From: JAKACA01 sp052143575
GTDB taxonomy: Bacteria; Actinomycetota; Acidimicrobiia; Acidimicrobiales; Bog-793
Length of the DNA stretch: 64,000 nucleotides
Assembly: GCA_052143575.1 (NCBI GenBank)
Contig: JBKQSP010000033.1
Location: 12,594 to 76,593 of the forward strand
Reading direction: 5' to 3'
In this document: positions 24,849-34,021 of the stretch, one piece after another
Layout: each line of letters opens with the position of its first letter
How positions within the stretch are numbered: the stretch's first letter is position 1
Translations under genes and position numbers: made by a program
Notes under the pieces: model-generated
Told to the model about the DNA's origin: nothing
Database searches by the model: none
Seen by the model: only the letters and a program-made list of their open reading frames with translations

Positions 24849-25531
24849 GCTCGGCACTCGACGGGCTACCGGCCGCCCGCCCGTTTCGTCGTGCCGTCAG
24901 CGATGCCGACAAGGCCTCCCGGCGCTCAGACATCCTCTCGGCGGCGAAGCAGGTCTTCGCCGAGCGCGGCTACCACGCCACCACGGTGGCAGACATCGCA
25001 CGCCAGGCGGGTCTCTCGTACGGTTCCATCTACTGGTACTACGACTCGAAGGAGACCCTCTTCCACGAGCTCATGTCGGCGGAGGCGCAGGCGCTGCGGA
25101 CCCACATCAACGCAGCCGTGCGGGCCACCTCCGCCGAGGAAGGGCCTTCGGCGCCCCTGCAGGCCGCCGTACGGGCGACGCTCGAGTTCTACGAAGCAGA
25201 CAGCGCCCTCGTGAAGCTGTTGTTCCGGGACGCCTTCGCCCTCGGGTCGGCCTTCGAGGAGCATCTCTATGCCATTCACGCTTCCTTCGTCGAGGATGCC
25301 GAGCGGCTCGTGCTCCTCGCCCAACGCCAGGGCGCCCTCGTGGAGGGACCGCCGCGGATGATCGCCTTTGCCATCACGGCCCTCGTCGGCCAGCTCGCCC
25401 ACCGCCGGCTCACGACCGAGGACGGGCTGAGCGCCGGCGTGGCCGCCGGCTTCGTCGTGCAGCTGTTGCTCGACGGCCTGCGCCCCCGCGAGCCCGCCGA
25501 AGGCGGCGCCCGGGTCGTGGAGCGGCCGTGA
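24824..25531 (+). CDS. TetR family regulator of the acyl-CoA operon
   Basis: 235 residues. DNA-binding domain near residues 35-85: ILSAAKQVFAERGYHATTVA, ARQAGLSYGSIYWYYDSKET. The C-terminal region fits the TetR_C ligand-binding fold. GTG 24824 has AAGGGGG five bases upstream and overlaps the end of the acyl-CoA dehydrogenase; TTG 24845 (TTGA overlap) is an alternative start. It lies inside the operon, and two matching inverted repeats precede the operon and the dehydrogenase, so it is the natural candidate repressor, probably lifted by acyl-CoA. Its stop overlaps the next GTG (GTGA). Confidence 0.9.
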   Translation: MDGDASQLSSALDGLPAARPFRRAVSDADKASRRSDILSAAKQVFAERGYHATTVADIARQAGLSYGSIYWYYDSKETLFHELMSAEAQALRTHINAAVRATSAEEGPSAPLQAAVRATLEFYEADSALVKLLFRDAFALGSAFEEHLYAIHASFVEDAERLVLLAQRQGALVEGPPRMIAFAITALVGQLAHRRLTTEDGLSAGVAAGFVVQLLLDGLRPREPAEGGARVVERP

Positions 25532-27162
25532 GCCTCGACCCGGATCGGACACCGGTCGTCGTGGCCGTCGGGCAAGCCGAGAGCCGCGACCTCGCACTCG
25601 GCCCGCTCGAGCTGGCCGAAGCGGCCGCCCGGCAGGCACTCGATGCCTCGCCGAGGCTCGCAGGCGCCATCGAGCGGGTGACGCTCGTGAATGTCCTCTC
25701 GCGGCGGGCGGGCGTCGCCCCCGCCGGTGCGTTGTGCGAAGCGCTCGACCTCCGCGGCCGCCCCCGCGAGACGACGAGCATCGGGGGCAACACGCCGCAG
25801 GCCATGGTCGAGCGCGCGGCCGGTGACATCGCCGGCGGCCGCCTCGGGGCGACCCTCATCGTCGGTGCCGAAGCCGTCCGCTCCGGCCGTCTCCGCTCGG
25901 CAGCAGCCGTCGAGGAGAAGAAGGCGCCTCCCTCGGCCGGCGCAACGGCCTCCGCCGCCGGAGCCGAGCGAGCCCGAGAACCCGACGTCGTGGTCGGGAC
26001 GGACCGTCAGGACCTCTCCGACGAGGAGCGCCTGGCGGGCCTCTACATCCCCTTGCACGTCTATCCCATGTTCGAGAGCGTGCTTGCCGCCCGCGCCGGC
26101 CGCACGCCCGCTCAGCAGCGCGCGGTCATCGGGCGACTGCTGGCGCCGTTCACCGAAGTAGCTGCCGCCAACCCGCACGCTTGGTTCCGCCAGGTGCGCT
26201 CGGCCGCAGACCTGGCGACCGTTTCGCCTGACAACCGCCTTGTGGCCGAGCCCTACCTGAAGACGATGGTTGCCTTCCTCGGTGGGGCACAGGCGGCAGC
26301 CGTCGTGGTGACGAGCCTTGCCGTCGCCAGGGCGCTGCGGCTCGACGACGGCTGCCTGTTCGTGTGGTCCGCCGCCTCCGCCAACGAGGTCTGGTTCCCG
26401 ATGGCCCGTCCCGATCTCGGGGGCGCCCCAGCCCTGGAGGCCGCCGCCTCCGCCGCCCTGGGCGCTGCAGGGATCGGCGTGGACGACGTGTCGGCCTTCG
26501 ACCTCTACTCGTGCTTTCCCTCCGCCGTGCAGATCGCCGCCGCCAGCCTCGGCCTCCGTCTCGACCTCGATCATCCGGAGGAGATGCGGCCCATCACCGT
26601 CACCGGTGGCCTTCCCTACTTCGGAGGACCTGGCAACAACTACAGCACGCACGCCGTGGCGGCGATGTTCGACCTCTTCCGGTCGAGCACGGGCTTGTCC
26701 GGCGCTGGCAACGGCCCTCGGCTCGGTCTCATCACCGGTGTCGGCTGGTACCTCACGAAACACTCGGTCGGTGTCTACGGCTCGGCACCCCCTCCGCAGG
26801 GCTACGCGCCGGTCGACACCTCGACCGCCCAGGCCCTGATCGACGCCTCGGCCTTGCCCTTCGTGGCGGCCGGCGAGGAAGTGGCGGCGGAGGGCACCGT
26901 CGACGCCTCCACCGTCATCTACGACCGGGACGGTCGTCCGACGGCGGCGCCCGTCGTCGCCACACTGCAGGACGGGCGCCGCGTCGTTGCAGCCGCCTCC
27001 CCGCGTGGAGCCGAGGATGCCGCCGGTACGTTCCTCGTCGGAGCGAGGATCCGGGTGGAGGGCGCCGCCGGCGCCGCCGTCGCTCCGGCGTACTCGGTCG
27101 TCGAGGCCCCTCTCTCCCCTTCTGTGCCGGCATCAGCGGCCACAGCCTCTCCCGCCACCTAA
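25528..27162 (+). CDS. Thiolase-superfamily protein lacking the usual nucleophilic Cys
   Basis: 544 residues with the thiolase fold duplicated: N-half VVVAVGQAESR, VNVLSRRAGVAP, TTSIGGNTPQAMVERAAGDI; C-half DDVSAFDLYSCFPSAVQIAA and TGGLPYFGGPGNNYSTHAVA. In true thiolases the N-half GN-C-[GS] motif carries the nucleophilic Cys; here the aligned segment reads IGGNTPQ, without Cys. The family (acetyl-CoA acetyltransferase-like, SCP-x related) is common in actinobacteria, and an additional ~100-residue C-terminal OB-like domain is present. Whether it works as a thiolase is open. GTG 25528 overlaps the TetR stop; longer upstream reading is out of register with that gene. Confidence 0.8.
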   Translation: MSLDPDRTPVVVAVGQAESRDLALGPLELAEAAARQALDASPRLAGAIERVTLVNVLSRRAGVAPAGALCEALDLRGRPRETTSIGGNTPQAMVERAAGDIAGGRLGATLIVGAEAVRSGRLRSAAAVEEKKAPPSAGATASAAGAERAREPDVVVGTDRQDLSDEERLAGLYIPLHVYPMFESVLAARAGRTPAQQRAVIGRLLAPFTEVAAANPHAWFRQVRSAADLATVSPDNRLVAEPYLKTMVAFLGGAQAAAVVVTSLAVARALRLDDGCLFVWSAASANEVWFPMARPDLGGAPALEAAASAALGAAGIGVDDVSAFDLYSCFPSAVQIAAASLGLRLDLDHPEEMRPITVTGGLPYFGGPGNNYSTHAVAAMFDLFRSSTGLSGAGNGPRLGLITGVGWYLTKHSVGVYGSAPPPQGYAPVDTSTAQALIDASALPFVAAGEEVAAEGTVDASTVIYDRDGRPTAAPVVATLQDGRRVVAAASPRGAEDAAGTFLVGARIRVEGAAGAAVAPAYSVVEAPLSPSVPASAATASPAT

Positions 27163-27179
27163 CCCGAAGGAGCAACGTC

Positions 27180-27980
27180 ATGTCGGACGCCACGACCGAA
27201 ACCCCACCCGAAGAGCCACTCATCCGCCAACGCCACGGCAAGGTCGAGCTGCTGCGGATCAACCGGGAGCGGGCGCGCAACGCCATCGACGGTCCCACGA
27301 GCATCGCCCTCGGGCGCGCCCTCGAGGAGATCGCCGCTGACGACGACGTCTGGGTGGTCGTCCTCACCGGGACGGGCGAGAAGGCCTTCAGCGCCGGCAT
27401 GGACCTCAAGGCCTTCGCCGCCGGGCAGGCCGGGGACATCATGTCGGCGGAGCACGGCTTCGCCAACATCGCACGCCGCAACTTCCCGAAGCCGCTCATC
27501 GCCGCCGTCAACGGCGTCGCCCTCGCCGGCGGGTGCGAGATCGTGCTCTCCTGCGACCTCGTCGTCGCCGCCGAGCACGCCGCCTTCGGGATCCCCGAGG
27601 TCAAGCGCGGTCTCGTGGCGGCCGGGGGCGGGCTTCTGCGCCTCCACCAGCGCATCCCCTACTCCATCGCTCTCGAGCTGGCCTTGACGGGCGAGACGAT
27701 CTCGGCGCAACGTGCCGCCGAGCTCGGCTTCGTCAACCGTGTCGTGCCGGCCGAGCAGGTCGTGCCGGAGGCGCTCGCCCTGGCGGAGAAGATCTGCGAG
27801 AACGCCCCCCTTTCGGTGCGCGCCTCCAAGGAGATCATGCGGCGCTCGATCGGCCTCACCGAGGACGCCGCCTGGGACCTGAACACCCAGCTCATCGTGC
27901 CGATCTTCACGAGCCGCGACGCCATGGAGGGTGCCACCGCCTTTGCCGAGAAGCGGCCCCCCGTGTGGAGCGGCAGCTGA
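27180..27980 (+). CDS. Enoyl-CoA hydratase/isomerase family protein
   Basis: 266 residues, crotonase fold, hydrating enoyl-CoA or acting as isomerase. Landmarks: VELLRINRERARNAID, VVVLTGTGEKAFSAGMDLKA for the oxyanion hole, NGVALAGGCEIVLSCDLVVA, EHAAFGIPEVKRGLVAAGGG containing the catalytic Glu position, and C-terminal AAELGFVNRVVPAEQV. Start ATG 27180 has GAAGGAG 9 bases upstream. Last gene of the beta-oxidation-like operon (FMN enzyme, dehydrogenase, TetR, thiolase-like, hydratase). Confidence 0.92.
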   Translation: MSDATTETPPEEPLIRQRHGKVELLRINRERARNAIDGPTSIALGRALEEIAADDDVWVVVLTGTGEKAFSAGMDLKAFAAGQAGDIMSAEHGFANIARRNFPKPLIAAVNGVALAGGCEIVLSCDLVVAAEHAAFGIPEVKRGLVAAGGGLLRLHQRIPYSIALELALTGETISAQRAAELGFVNRVVPAEQVVPEALALAEKICENAPLSVRASKEIMRRSIGLTEDAAWDLNTQLIVPIFTSRDAMEGATAFAEKRPPVWSGS

Positions 27981-28166
27981 GCTCACCGGTATGGAGGCGG
28001 GCTCATCCGCTCGATCGGGCGGGTACGTAGTGCACGAGGAGGGGGTTGCGTTCCCCTTCCGAGCGACGCCAGCATGGAGAGGTGCGACGGTGGCTCGCGC
28101 TGGGCCGCGTTCGCCGCGCCAGGAAGTCTCGTCTAATCTGAAGTGGTCCTCATGAAAGGAGGGCAG

Positions 28167-28412
28167 GTGATCCTCGCTGAACTTTTCGGTGCCGACGGCA
28201 TCATCGTCATCGTGTGTGTGGTGGTTGTCCTCCTCTTCGGCGGAGCCAAGCTGCCGAAGCTGGCGCGCGGGCTCGGAAGTGCCTCGCACGAGTTCAAGAA
28301 GGGCCTGGAGGAAGGCGACAAGGACGGGGCGCTGCCCGGCACGGGAACGTCCAACACGTCCATCACGCCGACGACTCCCGAGGCCCTGCCGAAGGACGCC
28401 AGCGCCAGCTGA
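28167..28412 (+). CDS. tatA: Twin-arginine translocase subunit TatA
   Basis: 81 residues. One N-terminal membrane helix (GIIVIVCVVVVLLFGGAKLP), the FG hinge and an amphipathic helix PKLARGLGSASHEFKKGLEE, then a disordered acidic/Thr tail, all typical of TatA/E. It forms the pore for folded, Tat-exported proteins. GTG 28167 is chosen because AAAGGAGGG lies directly upstream; ATG 28152 would place that site inside the protein. No tatB or tatC is adjacent. Possible users here include the Rieske protein QcrA. Confidence 0.92.
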   Translation: MILAELFGADGIIVIVCVVVVLLFGGAKLPKLARGLGSASHEFKKGLEEGDKDGALPGTGTSNTSITPTTPEALPKDASAS

Positions 28413-28533
28413 GCGCCCGGCGGGACAAAGTGACCGCTGCGGAGACGGCCCCCTCGTCCGTCGCGACCTGACGCTGCGGCGCCTCAGCATCTGACTCGCC
28501 CTCCCTGCAGGCGATGCCGGTACTGTCAGCCGC

Positions 28534-29811
28534 ATGGACGACGTCCTCGACTTGGCTGATCGCCTCTGGAGGGGTGAAGCCGACGTCAGCGACCATCACC
28601 CCCTCGGCTCGGACGGGGGCCTGAGCGAGGTCGCCGACGGTGTCGCCTACGTGGCGTCGTTCGCGAGGGTGTCGGCCTTCACGACGGCCGACGGGCTCGT
28701 CCTCGTGGACACCGGGCATACGTTCGCCGCCCAGCAGATCCACGAGCAGATTCGCCGCTGGGGTCCGGGCGGTGCCGCCGGGCGCCTGAACACGGCGATC
28801 TTCTCCCACGGCCACGTCGACCATGTCTTCGGCGTCGGCGTCTTCGAGGAGGAGGCGCGCTCGAAGGGCTGGCAGGAGCCCACGGTCGTGGCGCACGAGG
28901 CCATGCCGGCGCGCTTCGACCGCTACATCCTCACGGCCGGCTACAACGCCATCATCAACCAGCGTCAGTTCGGTCTCCCGCAGCTGACGTGGCCGACCGA
29001 GTACCGCTACCCCGACCGGACCTACCGCGATCACCTGCAGCTGGAGGTGGGCGGCACGGCCTTCGAGTTGCACCACGCCCGCGGCGAGACGGACGACCAC
29101 ACGTGGACCTGGGTGCCGGAGCGGGGGATCCTCTGCACGGGCGACCTGTTCATCTGGGCATCGCCCAACGCCGGCAACCCCCAGAAGGTGCAGCGCTACC
29201 CGGTCGAATGGGCGGCGGCGCTTCGCACCATGAGCGATCTCGGCGCTGCCGTGATGCTGCCGGGTCACGGTTTTCCCGTCGTCGGCCGCGAGCGTGTCCA
29301 GGAGGCCCTTACGGCGACGGCCGAGCTCCTCGAGTCCATCTCCTCCCAGACGATCGCCCTCATGAACGCCGGCGCCCGTCTCAACGACGTCATCCACTCC
29401 GTCGTGATGCCGGCCGAATTACTCTCCCGCCCGTACTTGCGCCCCGTCTACGACGATCCCGAGTTCATCGTCCGCAACATCTGGCGCCAGTACGGAGGAT
29501 GGTACGACGGCGATCCCGCCAGCTTGAAACCGGCGCCGGCCCATGCGCTGGCAGCCGAGCTCGCCGAGCTGGCCGGTGGGGCGTCACGGCTGGCCGCCCG
29601 CGCCGAGGCTCTCCTCGCCTCCGGCTCGAGCACCGATTTGAGACTGGCCGGCCATCTCGCCGAGCTGGCTGCCCTGGCGGCGCCGGCTGACGCGGGTGTC
29701 CACCGCGCCCGCGCCGAGGTCTTCGCCGCCCGCGCCGCCGCCGAGACCTCCACGATGGCGAAGGGGATCTTCGGCTCGGCGGCGAGCGAATCCCGCCACC
29801 ACCTGGCCTGA
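28534..29811 (+). CDS. Metallo-beta-lactamase fold hydrolase, alkyl sulfatase-like
   Basis: 425 residues. The metal site is HGHVDHVFG (HxHxDH), followed by GETDDHTWTWVPER and CTGDLFIWASPNAGNPQKVQ, as in SdsA/YjcS alkyl sulfatases and dimanganese decarboxylase-like relatives. The helical ~100-residue C-terminus (LAAELAELAGGASRLAARAE) matches the dimerisation domain of the SdsA1 class, but no separate SCP2-like domain is seen. Likely cleaves an organic ester or sulfate; substrate unknown. Monocistronic, downstream of tatA; no exported signal. Confidence 0.82.
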   Translation: MDDVLDLADRLWRGEADVSDHHPLGSDGGLSEVADGVAYVASFARVSAFTTADGLVLVDTGHTFAAQQIHEQIRRWGPGGAAGRLNTAIFSHGHVDHVFGVGVFEEEARSKGWQEPTVVAHEAMPARFDRYILTAGYNAIINQRQFGLPQLTWPTEYRYPDRTYRDHLQLEVGGTAFELHHARGETDDHTWTWVPERGILCTGDLFIWASPNAGNPQKVQRYPVEWAAALRTMSDLGAAVMLPGHGFPVVGRERVQEALTATAELLESISSQTIALMNAGARLNDVIHSVVMPAELLSRPYLRPVYDDPEFIVRNIWRQYGGWYDGDPASLKPAPAHALAAELAELAGGASRLAARAEALLASGSSTDLRLAGHLAELAALAAPADAGVHRARAEVFAARAAAETSTMAKGIFGSAASESRHHLA

Positions 29812-29904
29812 CCGCTCGCTCGCCTCGGACCGGGAGCCGCCCGCGGGCGGACCGCGAGCATGCGTTCTGGCCCGGCCGAGACAGCGGTGACTAATGTCGC
29901 AGCG

Positions 29905-30780
29905 ATGCCTCGCCGACCCCGCCGCCAGCCGGCCGCGCCCGAGCACCGCAGGAAGCGCTTCGCGCCGGCGGCCGTCGTGGCCGTCCTCGCTCTCGCCCTG
30001 AGCGGTTGCGACGTGCGTTTCGGCCAAGTCAGAGGTGCCACGAGCCAGTCGCACCTCGAATTCCGGCTCTGGTTCTGGATGATGGTCGCCGGTATCGCCG
30101 TGGCCGTGTTCGTGTGGGGGCTCATCTTTTGGTCCATCTTCCGCTACCGGAGGAAGGACGACCGCATGCCCAAGCAGTTCTCCGAGCACATCGGGCTCGA
30201 GCTGACCTACACGATCATCCCGCTCATCATGGTCCTCGTCATCTTCGGCTTCACCTTCGTCGTCGAGAACAACATCGACGACGTCCTCACGCCGCCGCAG
30301 GTGACCGTGAACGCCACCGCCTACCAGTGGGGCTGGATCTTCCAGTATTCGCAGCCGGGCCCGGGCGCCAGCTGCACGACCTCACCAGCGGACTGCGTCA
30401 CGGTGCAGACGCCGCTCGATGCCGCCCAGTCGGCGCTCGCCCAGCCCTACACGTCGTCGATCTACCCCCAGCTCGTGCTGCCCGCCGGCGAGACGGTGAG
30501 GATCTTCCTGCGCTCGAATGACGTCATCCACGGCTTCTACGTGCGATCGTTCAACTTCAGCCGCTACGCCCAGCCCGGCGTCGTGAACTCCTTCGAGTTC
30601 CACCCGACGACAACCGGCATTTTCCCGGGACAGTGCACCCAGTACTGTGGCCTCTACCACTCCGAGATGCTGTTCAGCGTAAAAGTCGACACGCCCAGTC
30701 AGTTCCAGACCTGGTTCTCCCAACAGGAGCAGAAGCTGAAGACTCCCTCAACCCTGCAGAGCCTTCTGAGGACGCCGTGA
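29905..30780 (+). CDS. ctaC: Cytochrome c oxidase subunit II (lipoprotein)
   Basis: 291 residues. Signal/lipobox VVAVLALALSGCDV gives a lipidated N-terminus; two membrane helices follow (LWFWMMVAGIAVAVFVWGLI; YTIIPLIMVLVIFGFTFVVE). The CuA domain carries VIHGFYV and GQCTQYCGLYHSEM, holding both Cys, the two His and the Met ligands, so it can accept electrons from a c-type cytochrome. ATG 29905 is preferred over earlier starts as it gives a normal signal peptide. It overlaps ctaD by 4 bases. Actinobacterial ctaC-ctaD-ctaF order. Confidence 0.94.
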   Translation: MPRRPRRQPAAPEHRRKRFAPAAVVAVLALALSGCDVRFGQVRGATSQSHLEFRLWFWMMVAGIAVAVFVWGLIFWSIFRYRRKDDRMPKQFSEHIGLELTYTIIPLIMVLVIFGFTFVVENNIDDVLTPPQVTVNATAYQWGWIFQYSQPGPGASCTTSPADCVTVQTPLDAAQSALAQPYTSSIYPQLVLPAGETVRIFLRSNDVIHGFYVRSFNFSRYAQPGVVNSFEFHPTTTGIFPGQCTQYCGLYHSEMLFSVKVDTPSQFQTWFSQQEQKLKTPSTLQSLLRTP

Positions 30781-32549
30781 CGATCGCCGCCGATCCCACC
30801 GTCGTCCTCGCCCCGGTCCACGAGGAGGAGCACGGGCCCACCGGCATCCTCAAGTGGCTCACCTCGACGGACCACAAGGTCATCGGCAAGAGCTACACGA
30901 TCACGTCACTCGTGTTCTTCTGCATGGCCGGGATGATGGCCATGGTCATGCGCACGCAGCTCGCCTCGCCGGACAACACCCTTGTCAGTCAGCACCTCTA
31001 CAACGAGCTGTTCACGATGCACGGCAGCTTGATGCTCTACCTCTTCGCCGGCCCCTTCGCCTTCGGTGGCCTTGCCAACTTCATCGTCCCGCTGCAGTGC
31101 GGCGCCCCGGACATGGCCTTTCCCCGCCTGAACGCCCTCAGCTACTGGCTCTACCTCGGGGGCGGCACCATCATGGTGAGCGGGTTCCTCACCGTCGGCG
31201 GGGCGGCCGACTTCGGCTGGGTCTCCTACGCCCCCCTCTCCAACGCCACGAACACCCCGGGGGCGGGCCCCGACATGTGGATCGTGGCGATCCTGCTGAC
31301 GGGCTTTTCGGCCATCTTCACCGGGGTGAACATCGCCGCCACCACGTTCTACCTGCGCGCCCCCGGCCTCACGATGTTCCGGTTGCCCATCTTCACCTGG
31401 AACATGCTCGTGACGGCGATCCTCATCCTCATCGCCTTCCCGGTGCTGGCTTCCGCCATGATCATGCTGTGGTGCGATCGACATCTCGGCACCCACATCT
31501 TCACGGTCGCCGGCGGCGGCGTTCCGGTGCTGTGGCAGAACCTCTTCTGGTTCTTCGGCCATCCGGAGGTGTACATCCTCGCCTTGCCCTACTTCGGGAT
31601 CGTGACCGACGTCCTGGCGACTTTCTCCCGCAAGCCGGTGTTCGGCTATCGGGGCATGGTCTTTGCCACCATCTCGATCGCGGCCCTCTCGACGAGCGTG
31701 TGGGCCCACCACATGTTCACGACCGGCACGGCCCTGCTCCCCTTCTTCAGCCTCATGACGTATTTGATCGCCGTGCCGACCGGTGTGAAGTTCTTCAACT
31801 GGATCGGGACGATGTGGCGCGGATCCCTCGTCTTCGAGACGCCCATGCTCTACGCCGTGGGGTTCCTCGTCGTCTTCCTCTTCGGAGGTGTCACGGGCAT
31901 CCTGCTTGCCTCGCCGCCGATCGATTTCGCCGTGCACGACACGTACTTCGTCGTCGCCCACTTCCACGAGGTGCTCTTCGGGAGCGCCGTGTTCGGCGGC
32001 TTCGCCGGCCTGTATTTCTGGTACCCGAAGTTCACCGGCCGCATGACCCGGGAGGGACTCGGCAAGGCCAGTTTCTGGTTCATGTTCGTGGGCTTCTGGA
32101 TCACCTTCGTACCTCAGTACATCCTCGGCCTGCACGGCATGCCGCGACGCGTCGCCGAGTACGGGCAGGGCACGGGCTGGCAGTTCTTGAACCGCATCTC
32201 GACCGGTGGCGCTTACCTGCTGTTCATCTCCGTCGCTCTCACGCTCGTGAACTTCTGGGTGTCCTGGCGACAGCCCGTCGCCGCCGGGGACAACCCCTGG
32301 GATGCCCACACGCTCGAGTGGGGAACGTCGTCGCCGCCACCGCACCACAACTTCTACTGGATCCCGCCGATCCGTTCCGAGCGGCCGGTCTGGGACTACA
32401 ACCACCCTGACCACACGACCCTGGACGGCCACGGCGCCCCGGCGGCGACCCCGGCCAAGGAACCGCCCACCGTCGCATCGCCGACGGTGGGTGTCGCCCC
32501 CGCCTCACCCGACGACGGCGACGGCGCTGCCGGAGGGACGGCGGAATGA
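30777..32549 (+). CDS. ctaD: Cytochrome c oxidase subunit I
   Basis: 590 residues, twelve membrane helices, the aa3 catalytic subunit. Heme a ligand His is in MHGSLMLYLFAGPFAFG; CuB and crosslinked His-Tyr are in WFFGHPEVYILALPYFG; the CuB His pair is VWAHHMFTTG; the heme a3/a ligands are in VHDTYFVVAHFHEVLFG. The C-terminal ~100 residues are polar and Pro-rich. GTG 30777 overlaps the ctaC stop (GTGA); a 48-residue longer reading runs through ctaC and is rejected. Needs heme A (ctaA/ctaB at 4.7-6.7 kb). Confidence 0.97.
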   Translation: MTIAADPTVVLAPVHEEEHGPTGILKWLTSTDHKVIGKSYTITSLVFFCMAGMMAMVMRTQLASPDNTLVSQHLYNELFTMHGSLMLYLFAGPFAFGGLANFIVPLQCGAPDMAFPRLNALSYWLYLGGGTIMVSGFLTVGGAADFGWVSYAPLSNATNTPGAGPDMWIVAILLTGFSAIFTGVNIAATTFYLRAPGLTMFRLPIFTWNMLVTAILILIAFPVLASAMIMLWCDRHLGTHIFTVAGGGVPVLWQNLFWFFGHPEVYILALPYFGIVTDVLATFSRKPVFGYRGMVFATISIAALSTSVWAHHMFTTGTALLPFFSLMTYLIAVPTGVKFFNWIGTMWRGSLVFETPMLYAVGFLVVFLFGGVTGILLASPPIDFAVHDTYFVVAHFHEVLFGSAVFGGFAGLYFWYPKFTGRMTREGLGKASFWFMFVGFWITFVPQYILGLHGMPRRVAEYGQGTGWQFLNRISTGGAYLLFISVALTLVNFWVSWRQPVAAGDNPWDAHTLEWGTSSPPPHHNFYWIPPIRSERPVWDYNHPDHTTLDGHGAPAATPAKEPPTVASPTVGVAPASPDDGDGAAGGTAE

Positions 32550-32938
32550 AGGTAGAGGCCTACGTCCTGCTCTTCATCGGGGCGTTCTTCGGGCTCGTCT
32601 GCGCCACCTACTGGTTCCTCAGCTACGAGACGAGCGGCACCTTGATGCTGCTGGGGGCGATGCTGCTGGGGTTCTTCCCGGGCGGTTACTACTTCTGGTG
32701 GTCGCGGCGCATGAAGCCGCGACCGGAAGACGATCCGGCAGCCACGCGAGCAGACGGTGCAGGTGTCGTGGCAGCGTTCCCCTCCACGAGCATCTGGCCG
32801 TTCGTGCTCGGGATGGGAGCCGCCAGCATCGGGTTGTCCCTCGTGTTCGGATTGTGGACGGCCACCATCGGCTTCGTGCTCGGCGGTGGCGCCCTCCTCG
32901 GCGTCATTCGCGAGAGCCGCCGCGGCGGCACGATCTGA
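32546..32938 (+). CDS. ctaF: Cytochrome c oxidase subunit IV-type (CtaF)
   Basis: 130 residues with three to four membrane helices: AYVLLFIGAFFGLVCATYWF, LMLLGAMLLGFFPGGYYFWW, then SIWPFVLGMGAASIGLSLVF and TATIGFVLGGGALLGV. The GYYFWWSRRM junction and a soluble linker are typical of actinobacterial subunit 4. ATGA overlap with ctaD. Assembly/stability subunit of the aa3 oxidase, likely in the bcc-aa3 supercomplex with qcrCAB. Confidence 0.9.
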   Translation: MKVEAYVLLFIGAFFGLVCATYWFLSYETSGTLMLLGAMLLGFFPGGYYFWWSRRMKPRPEDDPAATRADGAGVVAAFPSTSIWPFVLGMGAASIGLSLVFGLWTATIGFVLGGGALLGVIRESRRGGTI

Positions 32939-32945
32939 GCCCGGC

Positions 32946-33137
32946 TTAGGACTCGGTCCGGCGCCGCCGGCGGGATGCCCGCCGTGCGGCCGCCGCAGCG
33001 GCCCTCCGCTCCCGGTCCAGCTTGACGGCGAAGCGCACGACGAAGCCGATCAGGACGAGCGACAGCAGCACGAAGAGGGCGAACACCGCCACGAAGGCAT
33101 CGTGGTGGCGCGCCGAGGCGAGAAGCAGGTCATGCAC
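32946..33137 (-). CDS. Small single-helix membrane protein, function unknown
   Basis: 63 residues: a short N-terminus, one hydrophobic helix (FVAVFALFVLLSLVLIGFVV) and a strongly basic tail (RRASRRRRRTES). Size and shape resemble CcmD-like proteins, but without sequence evidence. GTG 33137 begins three bases after the stop of the broken tesB gene, so it would be in the same transcript. Confidence is limited by its low complexity. Confidence 0.45.
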   Translation of the reverse strand: MHDLLLASARHHDAFVAVFALFVLLSLVLIGFVVRFAVKLDRERRAAAAAARRASRRRRRTES

Positions 33138-33140
33138 CGT

Positions 33141-33998
33141 TCACGCCCGCGGCTTGCCGACCCTGACGAGACCCTCCTGCACGACGCTGACGACGAGGTC
33201 TCCCGCCTGAGAGAAGAGCAGGCCGCGGGCGAGCCCGCGGGCGCCGGAGGCCGTCGGCGACTCCTGGTCGAAGAGCAGCCAGGCATCGGCCCGGAAGGGC
33301 CGGTGGAACCACATGCAGTGGTCCAGGCTGGCCCCCATGAAGTTGTCGTCTTCCCAGCGGATGCGGTGCCGGTGGAGGATCGAGTCGTACATCGTCATGT
33401 CGGAGGCGTACGCCACGACGGCGGCGTGCAGGAGCGGGTCGTCCGGCAGCGTCCCGTCGGCTCGGAACCACAGCTGCTGGTGGGCGTCAGGGTCAGACTC
33501 CGTGCGCATCCACGGCAGGTCGCCGATGAACCGCTGGTCGATGGGGCGGGGACGCTCGAAGAAGCCGTCCCAGATCTTCGCCACGTCCTTCAACCGCTCC
33601 TGCACGGTGGGGAGCGTCTCGGGGTCGGGCGCCTCCGGCATCGGAACCTCGTGGTCGAGACTGCTCTCGTCGGTGTGAAACGAGCACTGCAGGTTGAAGA
33701 TCGCCTAGCCGTGCTGGATGGCGACGACCCGGCGAGTCGTGAAGGAGCGCCCGTCGCGGATGCGGTCGACCTCGTAGAGGATCGGGATGTTGGGGTCGCC
33801 CGGGCGGAGGAAGTAGCTGTGGAGGGAGTGCACCCGCCCCTGCTGCACGGTGCGGCCGGCTGCCACGAGGGACTGCGCTGCCACCTGACCGCCGAAAACG
33901 CGCTGACGGGTCTCGTCGAGGTGGGATCCACGGAAGATGTTCTCCTCGATGACCTCGAGATCGAGCAAATTGACGAGGTCAATGAGGGGCTTGGTCAC
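33141..33998 (-). pseudogene. tesB: Acyl-CoA thioesterase II (tesB) interrupted by an in-frame amber stop
   Basis: The frame from ATG 33998 encodes the N-terminal hotdog domain: RGSHLDETRQRVFGGQVAAQ, GRTVQQGRVHSLHSYFLRPG, GRSFTTRRVVAIQHG, then TAG at 33705-33707. The same frame continues AIFNLQCSFHTDE, RPIDQRFIGDLP, FRADGTLPDDPLLHAAVVAY and SLDHCMWFHRPFRAD to a normal end at 33141. Joined, it is a full-length TesB of about 285 residues. The stop codon occupies one residue after QHG in a conserved stretch, so a single base change (or readthrough) decides function. Thioesterases of this type cleave acyl-CoA to free acid. Confidence 0.85.
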
Positions 33999-34021
33999 GC
34001 CTCAGACGATAGACTTGCCGC

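Noticed and set aside
24664..27162. 832-codon frame as one protein
   Set aside because: Its first ~290 codons run out of phase through the acyl-CoA dehydrogenase and TetR genes; the thiolase-like protein starts at 25528.
30906..32432. 508-codon minus-strand frame over ctaD
   Set aside because: Mirror of the oxidase gene; highly charged Glu/His/Arg repeats, no recognisable protein.
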